A stretch of DNA of 64,000 nucleotides from Acidobacteriota bacterium (lineage in GTDB: Bacteria; Acidobacteriota; Terriglobia; Acidiferrales; UBA7541), in assembly GCA_003224085.1 (NCBI GenBank), contig QHYK01000071.1, positions 62,001 through 126,000 of the forward strand, read 5' to 3'. The notes beneath the pieces were generated by a model. It was not told the origin of the DNA. It searched no databases and was given only the letters and a program-made list of their open reading frames with translations. Every line of letters starts with the position of its first letter. Position 1 is the stretch's first letter. The translations under genes and the position numbers were made by a program. Shown one piece after another: positions 55,148-62,395 of the stretch.

Positions 55148-56820
55148 GGAATCAATTCCGTGTTGTCTTTGTCCGGCTCGACCAGCCAGACGTGGCGATC
55201 TTTGAAATAAGCCAGGAGCTTGGCATTTTGCTCCGCGTCGAGTTCGCGGGCCCAGAGGACTTTGGCCGAATCGATTTCCGCGCCGTTGTACACCCATTCG
55301 TCGTGAATGTTGTGGTCCTCTTCGTAGCGCACGACAACGAGGTGTTTGCCGGGAGTGTGAGAAAGCTTTTCCTGGATGGCGGCGCGGCTCGGATCTCCCT
55401 GGCATGTCCATTCCAGGCCGTCGCATTGGCGTTTCGAAACCCGGAAGCCGGCCTCCCCTACAAGTAAACATATCGCGGCGCAGGAAAGAGCGACGCCGAG
55501 GGGACGCCCTAGAAATCGGATCGTACGCAAATGACGGATCCCTTGAACAAGAAGTAGAAAAATCGCGCAGGTTATCGGAGCCATGTAATGGGGCATCGAC
55601 CAAATCAATAGGAAAAATCCAGCGGCGCCTAAAACAAACAGCAAGACGGGAAGACGCATCTTGCGGTCACGGAAAGCGAATGGCAGGCCGGGCAAGAGCA
55701 GCAGAGCGCCCCACCAAAAATAAGTAGTTCCCGTGCGCGTCAACTTCTCGTTCGAAACACACCAGAGGTCTTCCCACGTGTTTCGATATTCTTCGCGTTC
55801 CCAGCCATTGTAGAAATCTTCGAACTGATCGTTGCGGTATTGCATGGGAGGCTTGGGATGGTCCCAAAGGAAGAGGCCCATGGTGCGGTAGGTGCGAGAG
55901 TTCAAGACGTAGGCAGAGAGAAAAGCGTTTCCGGTGAGGCGCCAGTTGTAGTAGCCCATGAACGCGAGGGTCAAGGCCAAAACGGCGGCCAGCGGCACAA
56001 GCACGCGAGTTGCGCGAATTTGCGCGTTCACCGGGGATTTTGTCTTTCCTGCAAGCCACCAAAGAAACCAGACGCCCACGGGAAAGGAGAAAAGCAAACC
56101 TTCGTAGGGCCTGGTGTTGGCGAGAATCGCGAGTCCCAACCCGAGCAGCAGCGCGTCACGTGTCTCTGCACGACGAACAATACGGGGCATAGCGCCGAGG
56201 ACCAGCGCGCCGCCCGTGGCCGCGACCGCCCCTCCCCAGTAGCTGTTCATCCAGTAGCTAGCAACGCCGAATTTGAGTGCGACCAACGCCCCGCCGAGCA
56301 GAGCCCATTTCCCGGGCAGCCAGGCCTGGAGCACCCACAGAATCGCGGCGCACATGGCGCCAACGCTTAAAATCACGCCAATCCACGGAAGACCGAGCAA
56401 CTCGCCGAGCGCGAGCACCGCGCCCTGACCGGGCGGATACTTCGAGCAGTACGTGGGCAACCAGTTGATATGAAACGACTCGAAGCTCATCCACATCGGG
56501 TGAGTGGGGTTCGTGAGGCGGCCGTGAGCCAGCGTGTCGCCGAGCAATAAGTAGCTGTATTCATCATGGATGCCCGGCACAGGGACGGGAAGCAGCGGCC
56601 GTACGGCGAGCCTGATGCCGATTACCAAGAAAAAGAGCAGCCAGATGGCAAGTGTTTTTCTTTGAGCCAGCGCCGCAAAAGGCCGCGCAATCGCGCGTAG
56701 AGCACGCCCGCTCCCTGGAGGTGCGGGCACGGCAAGCAAAATAAAGACGACCGCGACACCAAGGAGCACCCATAATTCGCCAGGAAACTGCAGCATCGTG
56801 TCGCTGCTGGAAAAATTCAT
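55114..56820 (-). CDS. GT-C-type membrane glycosyltransferase or related protein
   Basis: The 568-residue protein has about ten membrane helices. An early periplasmic loop carries HDEYSYLLLGDTLAHGRLTN, where the acidic pair (Asp-Glu) matches the catalytic D/E of GT-C enzymes such as ArnT/PMT. SYWMNSYWGGAVAATGGALV and RLTGNAFLSAYVLNSRTY occur later. A soluble C-terminal domain of about 110 residues ends the protein (VRYEEDHNIHDEWVYNGAEI). It would move a sugar from polyprenyl phosphate to a lipid or protein. The family assignment rests on layout and the acidic loop. Confidence 0.7.
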   Translation of the reverse strand: MNFSSSDTMLQFPGELWVLLGVAVVFILLAVPAPPGSGRALRAIARPFAALAQRKTLAIWLLFFLVIGIRLAVRPLLPVPVPGIHDEYSYLLLGDTLAHGRLTNPTHPMWMSFESFHINWLPTYCSKYPPGQGAVLALGELLGLPWIGVILSVGAMCAAILWVLQAWLPGKWALLGGALVALKFGVASYWMNSYWGGAVAATGGALVLGAMPRIVRRAETRDALLLGLGLAILANTRPYEGLLFSFPVGVWFLWWLAGKTKSPVNAQIRATRVLVPLAAVLALTLAFMGYYNWRLTGNAFLSAYVLNSRTYRTMGLFLWDHPKPPMQYRNDQFEDFYNGWEREEYRNTWEDLWCVSNEKLTRTGTTYFWWGALLLLPGLPFAFRDRKMRLPVLLFVLGAAGFFLLIWSMPHYMAPITCAIFLLLVQGIRHLRTIRFLGRPLGVALSCAAICLLVGEAGFRVSKRQCDGLEWTCQGDPSRAAIQEKLSHTPGKHLVVVRYEEDHNIHDEWVYNGAEIDSAKVLWARELDAEQNAKLLAYFKDRHVWLVEPDKDNTELIPYTPLPSPAGP

Positions 56821-56917
56821 TTCAGGGAAAGAGTCTTCGACTCAGACCGCAAGCGTGAAGCAGCGGCGGCTACAGGATAACCGATTTTTGTGTGGAGAAG
56901 CGTTCTTGCCGAAAGAC

Positions 56918-58132
56918 CTATCTTTCAATCTCGATTTCCGTTCCGCTGGGGTTCCCTGCGGGGACGTTCGCTTGGGCTTGTTCGAGAAAGTCGGCCATTT
57001 CCAGACGAAGGTTTCCTGCATTGGTCGCGTAGGACATTCCGGTCTCGAACTCGACGATGTCTGAGCGAATCAGCTTTTCGATTTCTCCGTCGAAATACTG
57101 CATGCCTTCGGTCGTGCCGTCGCGCATGGCATCGAGAAGCGTTTTGCCCTCGCCTTCCCCCTTTTCAATGTATTCGCGGGTACGCATTGTGGATTTCAGA
57201 ATTTCAACCGCGGCAACGCGGCCGCTTCCGCCTTTCTTGGGAAGCAGGCGCTGCGAAACGATAAAGCGGAATGCTTTCGACAGGCGCGTGCGGACCGCTT
57301 GCTGGTCTCCAAGCGGAAAAACTCCCACGATGCGCTCAATGGTCTTGGAAGCGTCAATGGTGTGCAGCGTGGACATCACCAGGTGGCCTGTCTCGCAAGC
57401 CTCCAGTGCAATTTCGATGGTTTCGCGGTCGCGCATCTCGCCGACGAGGATCACTTTGGGCGCCTGCCGCAACGCCGCGCGCAATGCCAGCGCAAAACTC
57501 GGCGTGTCCGAATGCAATTCGCGCTGGTGAATCGTGGCTTTTTTGTGGCGATGCAGGAATTCGATGGGGTCCTCGATAGTGAGGATGTGACAGGGCTTTT
57601 CTGCATTCATCTTGTCCAGGATGGCAGCGAGCGTGGATGATTTTCCCGATCCGGTGGGGCCAGTTACAAGGACGATCCCACTTCGCAGGTCGACAATTTC
57701 TTCCAGCGCCGCGGGAAGATGCAATTCGTCGAAGCCCGGGATTTTGTCCGGGATGACGCGCATCACGATGGCGCAGCTCCCCCGCTGCTTGAAAATGTTT
57801 ACGCGAAATCGCGCCACTCCAGTAAGCCCGTAAGACAGGTCGGCGGATCCTTCTTGCTCTAGCTTGCGGATGGGCGTGTCGTTTTTGCCCATGATGTCGT
57901 TGGCGATGGAGTTCGTGTCCTGGGAGGTGAGACATTCGAGGCCCTTGTATTTCAATTCGACCAGTTGCCCGCTGACTTCCACCTGCGGCGCCCGGCCGGG
58001 TGAGAAAATCAGGTCGCTCACGTGCGGGCTGGCCTTCAGCATGGCCGCAACAAGTTGCGCCGTATGAATTTTCCTTTGCGGTGCTGGGGCTTGCTCAGTC
58101 CGGGCCGGGATCGTCTCTGTAGATGTTCCCAT
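56918..58132 (-). CDS. PilT/PilU-like type IV pilus retraction ATPase
   Basis: The 404-residue protein has the N-terminal PAS-like domain (VSDLIFSPGRAPQVEVSGQL), then Walker A GPTGSGKSSTL (158-168), an Asp box (HILTIEDPIEFLHRHKKATI), Walker B and the His box (RDRETIEIALEACETGHLVMSTLHT). It ends with the retraction-ATPase C-terminal region. PilT-like ATPases power pilus retraction at the inner membrane. No other pilus gene is present here apart from the ExeA-like ATPase at 1-337, so it is a stand-alone copy. AGGAC lies before the ATG at 58132. Confidence 0.92.
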   Translation of the reverse strand: MGTSTETIPARTEQAPAPQRKIHTAQLVAAMLKASPHVSDLIFSPGRAPQVEVSGQLVELKYKGLECLTSQDTNSIANDIMGKNDTPIRKLEQEGSADLSYGLTGVARFRVNIFKQRGSCAIVMRVIPDKIPGFDELHLPAALEEIVDLRSGIVLVTGPTGSGKSSTLAAILDKMNAEKPCHILTIEDPIEFLHRHKKATIHQRELHSDTPSFALALRAALRQAPKVILVGEMRDRETIEIALEACETGHLVMSTLHTIDASKTIERIVGVFPLGDQQAVRTRLSKAFRFIVSQRLLPKKGGSGRVAAVEILKSTMRTREYIEKGEGEGKTLLDAMRDGTTEGMQYFDGEIEKLIRSDIVEFETGMSYATNAGNLRLEMADFLEQAQANVPAGNPSGTEIEIER

Positions 58133-58283
58133 GTTGTCCTGTGATCCTACGAGGTCCGATTAGAGGAGACCGAACCGTCGTCAAAAGACTCGAATGTTCG
58201 TCCACTAGACGATTCCTATTCTAAAGACTGAGCAAACCCCGGCTATGCAGCTTTTTTGAAAGATTGCCTGAGAGTAACGGGCC

Positions 58284-59837
58284 TTATTGTCTGGAAGCAG
58301 TGTCGATGAAGTTGGCCACGTTTTTCTTGAGTTTGGCCAGGTCTTCGTCGTGCAGATACATCATGTGGCCCGCCTCGTAATACTGATGCCAGATGTTTTT
58401 GCGGATGTTTTCCGGCAGCCCCATGTGGTCTACGGTGTATTCCGCTTCCATAAACGGCGTTGCCAGGTCGTAGATGCCATCTTCCATTTCCACCTTGAGC
58501 CGAGGGTTCGAAATCATGGCTTGCACCAGGTCCAGCACCACGCTAGGCGAGCCGGGGAAAAAGCCAAAATCGCTTCCATCGCGTTTCCAGTCCCAGCGAT
58601 TAGGGCCAAAATCCGCCGCGGGTTTGTAGCTCTTGTCCTGGCCGAATTTCAGTTCCTCGCGGATGTACGTATTGAACGCGCCTACAAAAGCACCGCTGAT
58701 GGCCGTATCTTGCGGGTCGTAATCCGCAGCTTCGCCGATCAGGTTGTAGGTTGGCCCAGCGAACCGCGCGTCCAACCGGCCGGTCGTCAATCCGCGATTC
58801 CGCTGCAGTTCCTGCATGAACTGGAACAAACGCACGCGCAGGTTGGCTTTGTCGAGATAGTCTTCACTCAATCCCGTGAATCTCGCAACTTTCTTGACGA
58901 TGTCGGCTTTTTCTGCCTTGCTGAGCGCATCGCCTTTCATCAGCGCATCTGCGTATTCGCCACGCGCGAAGTTTCGTGCTTCGTCGAGAAATGCATTCAG
59001 GTTTTCCGGCCGATCTTTGAGTGTTTTGTGGAACCACGCTGTTGCCGCATAGCTCGGCAGATAAAGGATGTAGGGGAGATCCTGCCCCGGATAAAAAGAA
59101 ATTGTGCCCAGGTCCAGAACCGAAGAAACCATCACAATTCCGTTCAAGTACATGTTGTCGTGGCCCTGCAGGTAATTGGCGAGTGCCGCGTTGCGAAACG
59201 TGCCATAGCTCTCGCCAATCAGGAATTTCGGGGAATTCCACCGGTTGTTGCGGCTGATGTAAGTGGTGATAAATTGCGCCAGCGATTTCACATCCGGGTC
59301 CACGCCCCAAAAATCCTTGTCTTGCGCTTTGCCGACCGCGTGGCTGAAACCCGTTCCGACGGGATCAATAAACACGAGATCGGATTTGTCCAGCAGGCAA
59401 TCCGGGTTGTCCATGAGCTTGTATGGTGCGGGTGGCGTTACGCCAGCGTTGATGGTCACCACGCGCCGCGGCCCCATCGATCCCATGTGCAGCCAAACGG
59501 AAGATGAGCCGGGCCCGCCGTTGTAGAGAAACGATACCGGGCGCTGGCTCATGTCCTTAACGTCGCTTCGCGTGTACGCCGTGTAATAGATCAGCGCGGT
59601 CGGGTCGTCCTTGTCGTTCCTGATGAGAATGGTCGCGGCAGTCGCTTTGTAAGGAATCGTTTGGCCGGCGATTTTTATCGTATGATCAGTCACCGAGGAT
59701 TCTTCCTTCGGTGGCGCGGCCGGCGCTTCGGGAGGCTTTTCGGCGGGCTTGGATTCCTGCGCGCAGGCTTTCACCGCATTGAGGCTTAATGCCGTCAGCG
59801 CCACCAGCAGCACACCTACGCTATGGCTACGATTCAT
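58284..59837 (-). CDS. S10-family serine carboxypeptidase, secreted
   Basis: The 517-residue protein begins with a signal peptide (VGVLLVALTALSLNAVKACA). The alpha/beta hydrolase core has FLYNGGPGSSSVWLHMGSMG (oxyanion loop, 104-123), GTGFSHAVGK, the nucleophile Ser210 in LIGESYGTFRNAAL, and the His in EAGHMMYLHDE. Members remove C-terminal residues from peptides at acid pH and are often seen in Acidobacteriota. It adds to the exported peptidases encoded at 28.9-37.4 kb. Confidence 0.92.
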   Translation of the reverse strand: MNRSHSVGVLLVALTALSLNAVKACAQESKPAEKPPEAPAAPPKEESSVTDHTIKIAGQTIPYKATAATILIRNDKDDPTALIYYTAYTRSDVKDMSQRPVSFLYNGGPGSSSVWLHMGSMGPRRVVTINAGVTPPAPYKLMDNPDCLLDKSDLVFIDPVGTGFSHAVGKAQDKDFWGVDPDVKSLAQFITTYISRNNRWNSPKFLIGESYGTFRNAALANYLQGHDNMYLNGIVMVSSVLDLGTISFYPGQDLPYILYLPSYAATAWFHKTLKDRPENLNAFLDEARNFARGEYADALMKGDALSKAEKADIVKKVARFTGLSEDYLDKANLRVRLFQFMQELQRNRGLTTGRLDARFAGPTYNLIGEAADYDPQDTAISGAFVGAFNTYIREELKFGQDKSYKPAADFGPNRWDWKRDGSDFGFFPGSPSVVLDLVQAMISNPRLKVEMEDGIYDLATPFMEAEYTVDHMGLPENIRKNIWHQYYEAGHMMYLHDEDLAKLKKNVANFIDTASRQ

Positions 59838-59899
59838 TGGGCTCTCTCCTCGAAGCAGATTGGTCCTTGGTTCTGTGAAACCCGGGATTCTAACCGTTT

Positions 59900-60583
59900 C
59901 TACGAAGTCCGCGACTGTTTTATTCTACGGCGCAAAAAGAGAAACTCTTCACCATTGCCGCGCGGCTCCACGGTCAATTCCGCGCAGTTATCCACAATCC
60001 AGTCGGCGCCGGCATCGCGGAGTTCTGCGTCATCCGCGGTAGTTCGCAACGCGACTACCTGCGCACCCGCGGCTTTGCCCGCGCGAATGCCCGCCGGAGC
60101 ATCTTCCATGACCACGCATTGGGCTGCAGGAATTCCCAACTTCAGCGCTCCCTTGAGGTACGGCTCGGGATCGGGCTTGCCGCGGGTCACCTCATTCGAG
60201 GTCACAAGGTGCCTTGGCTTCGACAGCCCGGCCGTGCCAATTCGCACTTCTGCCAATTTGCGCGTGCAGGATGTCACGATCGCCCAGCTGTCGAGTGGAA
60301 GAGCCTTCAGCAGTTCCACCGCCCCCGGCAGGGGCACTACGTCTCCAACGTCCTCGATTTCGCGGCGCTCCACTTCGCGGTTCTCCACTTCGTGATTGGC
60401 ATTGGGCAGCAGCTCCCGGATCGTCGCGATGCTGGGCTTCCCGTGTGCCTCCCGCACTACTTTGTCCGCGTCAAATCCATGCTTGCGTGCCCACCACGCC
60501 CACACCCGGGCCACCGCCGGAGTCGAGTCCACCAGCACGCCGTCCAGATCAAAGAGCACACCGCGGCAATGAATCGTATCCAT
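59900..60583 (-). CDS. HAD-superfamily phosphatase (sugar-phosphatase-like)
   Basis: The 227-residue protein has the HAD motifs: VLFDLDGVLVDS (nucleophile Asp12, acid Asp14), VTSCTRKLAE (motif II), KPDPEPYLKGA (motif III Lys) and VMEDAPAGIRAGKAAG (motif IV). An N-terminal cap (VWAWWARKHGFDADKVVREA, HGKPSIATIRELLP) matches the GS1/YfbT sugar-phosphatase branch. It dephosphorylates small sugar phosphates in the cytoplasm. A short Glu/Arg repeat (NHEVENREVERREIEDVGDV) is unusual for the family. A basic tail of about 25 residues follows the motifs. Confidence 0.9.
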   Translation of the reverse strand: MDTIHCRGVLFDLDGVLVDSTPAVARVWAWWARKHGFDADKVVREAHGKPSIATIRELLPNANHEVENREVERREIEDVGDVVPLPGAVELLKALPLDSWAIVTSCTRKLAEVRIGTAGLSKPRHLVTSNEVTRGKPDPEPYLKGALKLGIPAAQCVVMEDAPAGIRAGKAAGAQVVALRTTADDAELRDAGADWIVDNCAELTVEPRGNGEEFLFLRRRIKQSRTS

Positions 60584-60696
60584 CTCTCCAGTGTAACCGG
60601 GAGTAGCAAGATCGGAAATGACTTGAGCTAGGGAGTTTACTGCAGGTTCGATGGGCAGATTCCTAAGAGTTCTTTTTTGTGCAGTTTAAGGCGTCC

Positions 60697-60816
60697 GGTC
60701 AACACCTCGCCAATTTCAGCCAGCGAGGCGCCGTGGCGCAGCATCTTGGTGGCTGGCCGCATGGCGAAACTGATGCGCTCCGTTAGTAGGTGCCTGGATG
60801 CCGGCGCGTGCGAGGT
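60697..60816 (-). pseudogene. Scrap of a tyrosine recombinase
   Basis: The minus strand encodes RPATKMLRHGASLAEIGEVL, which is a close match to the end of the catalytic domain of integron/transposon-type tyrosine recombinases (HTLATxMLRxGASLAEIGxVLRH). The expected continuation to the catalytic Tyr (TTxIYAKVD) is replaced by an unrelated sequence. No start codon or other domain part is present. It is independent of the integrase remnant at tRNA-Lys. Confidence 0.6.
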
Positions 60817-60965
60817 TATGCCGAACGAGCGATCTACGTACCCGGCACAAGAAACCAGGAATGCAAAGTTGCGGAAATTACTCAGCACTTGACAGTAAGG
60901 AACCGTTTGCGCATGATTCTCGGAAATTCTCTCTCAAACCGCCTTCCGCGTCCTTGGAGGTAGCC

Positions 60966-61346
60966 ATGCGGATAACGTGGAGAAGCATCCTCACAGTGTT
61001 GCTCACCGTTGTAATACCGATCTTCGTGGTTGGAGAGACGCCGGGAACCCAATCGCCAAGCAGCGGTGCAACTTCGACCAAACACGACGCAGTTATCAAA
61101 GGAACAGTCATTTCCGCGAATGGCAAACACCTGAAGAAGGCGCATGTGACGCTCGTAAACCTGTCAACGGAGGAGAAGACGGAAACGCAAACCGACAAGT
61201 CAGGTCGCTTCCAATTTTCTGAATTGTTTTCTGGACAATACAGGCTTGAGGTCAAGACAGAAAGAGGCGAGACCGCATCCGACGAAGTCTCGCTCGGGGG
61301 CGGCAAGACCGTGGTCCGTAAACTCGTTGCGAAGCGACAGGGGTAA
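60966..61346 (+). CDS. Secreted carboxypeptidase-regulatory-like domain protein
   Basis: ATG 60966 has GGAGGT about six bases upstream; 126 residues. A signal peptide (SILTVLLTVVIPIFVVGETP) is followed by one CarboxypepD_reg beta-sandwich (IKGTVISANGKHLKKAHVTL, ETQTDKSGRFQFSELFSGQY, LEVKTERGETASDEVSLGG). This single domain is common at the N terminus of TonB-dependent receptors; here it stands alone. It may bind or scaffold at the surface. A membrane-anchored coiled-coil protein follows 13 bp later. Confidence 0.8.
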   Translation: MRITWRSILTVLLTVVIPIFVVGETPGTQSPSSGATSTKHDAVIKGTVISANGKHLKKAHVTLVNLSTEEKTETQTDKSGRFQFSELFSGQYRLEVKTERGETASDEVSLGGGKTVVRKLVAKRQG

Positions 61347-61359
61347 GCGTGGTGAAGGT

Positions 61360-61986
61360 GTGAGTGAAACCAAGTCTCTATGGCTCAGTATTCTGAATTC
61401 CAGCAGTGTAACCGCCTTGATTACCACCCTCGTTGGAGGTGTTATCGTTGCGTTCGTTACATCCCGATACCAGGACAAAGAAAAAGAGCGGGATAGAGTG
61501 AGAGCGGAAACTGCTGATTATCTTGAGCGCGAACGAAAAGTTGTAGAGGATGCGTTCAATGTCACGGGTCGTGAAATTGCGGCGTGCGAAGACATGATTC
61601 AAGCGACGAGTACCGCATTTGACGAGCGGCGCAGGACCGCATCGGAACTGAAGACAATTCGCAACAAGAAACAAGAAATCGTCAACCATTACAACGATGC
61701 AGACGAGAACTGGCATGCGCAACGCACCACTCTAACTCTACGGCTCAGAATGGAGCATGGTGCTAACCAAGATGTGTCAAGCGCATGGGATAAAACGTCC
61801 TCAACAGTGACGGATTTCTCCGATTGTGTGCGTATTTGGTTCGAGCAGCACACTGACCCCGTAGACAATGACAAACTCAAAGAAGCCTGTGCCTCAAGAA
61901 AGCATTCGCTTGACGAGAATCTTGATTTGCTAACCAGGGAGATTCTCAAATCGCGCCAGGCTTCCTCAATGACGGCGAAGCCATAA
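61360..61986 (+). CDS. Membrane-anchored coiled-coil protein, unknown
   Basis: GTG 61360 is chosen because the frame above it is antisense-like shadow of the previous gene; 208 residues. One N-terminal membrane helix (SSVTALITTLVGGVIVAFVT) is followed by a long helical region, KEKERDRVRAETADYLERER, then about 110 residues of helix with FDERRRTASELKTIRNKKQE and WFEQHTDPVDNDKLKEACAS. I recognise no family. The charge pattern suggests the soluble part is cytoplasmic. It is probably cotranscribed with the secreted domain protein. Confidence 0.6.
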   Translation: MSETKSLWLSILNSSSVTALITTLVGGVIVAFVTSRYQDKEKERDRVRAETADYLERERKVVEDAFNVTGREIAACEDMIQATSTAFDERRRTASELKTIRNKKQEIVNHYNDADENWHAQRTTLTLRLRMEHGANQDVSSAWDKTSSTVTDFSDCVRIWFEQHTDPVDNDKLKEACASRKHSLDENLDLLTREILKSRQASSMTAKP

Positions 61987-62041
61987 TCCTAATGCCAGCG
62001 TAGACAAACACGCGCCAGCGTAAGCTGAAGGGAGAAAAGCC

Positions 62042-62143
62042 ATGAAGCGTTTGCATCTATTTGTGATGGTCTTGCTGGCCAGTCTGTTCCTGGCGACATC
62101 TGGAACATACTCGCCTCCGCGTTTTTATTGGCGTTTTGCGGTG
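62042..62143 (+). pseudogene. Start of a small secreted protein, truncated at tRNA-His
   Basis: GGGAGA precedes an ATG, and MKRLHLFVMVLLASLFLATS is a good signal sequence. After about 34 codons the frame runs antisense through the tRNA-His gene and loses protein character. It may be the 5' end of a gene cut by a recombination event at the tRNA. Confidence 0.35.
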
Positions 62144-62220
62144 TGGGGTGGGAGATGGGATTTGAACCCACGACATTCGGAGCCACAGTCCGACGCTCTA
62201 CCAGCTGAGCTACTCCCACC
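62144..62220 (-). tRNA. tRNA-His (anticodon GTG)
   Basis: On the minus strand the acceptor GTGGGAG pairs with CTCCCAC, with the extra 5' G (position -1) opposite discriminator C, the hallmark of tRNA-His. The anticodon stem-loop is TCGGA-CTGTGGC-TCCGA, giving anticodon GTG. The T arm contains GGGTTCAAATCCC. CCA is encoded. Confidence 0.95.
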
Positions 62221-62395
62221 GTATGGAATCACTCCATCTTACGCCAAATGCGCGGCCGCGAAAAGCGCCCTTTAGCGCGCCCAAACGCGCATGCTGTTCC
62301 CAGCCCGTTATCGCCAGGTTGCAGCCTTGCACACGTTGCGTCATCATCTCCCCACCTCTTGTTAGACTAATTGAACAGGACCAGTGTTCTCGCGC

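Noticed and set aside
61989-62219. Minus-strand peptide GVAQLVERRTVAPNVVGSNP
   Set aside because: This is the well-known artefact of translating a tRNA gene; the tRNA-His at 62144-62220 explains it.
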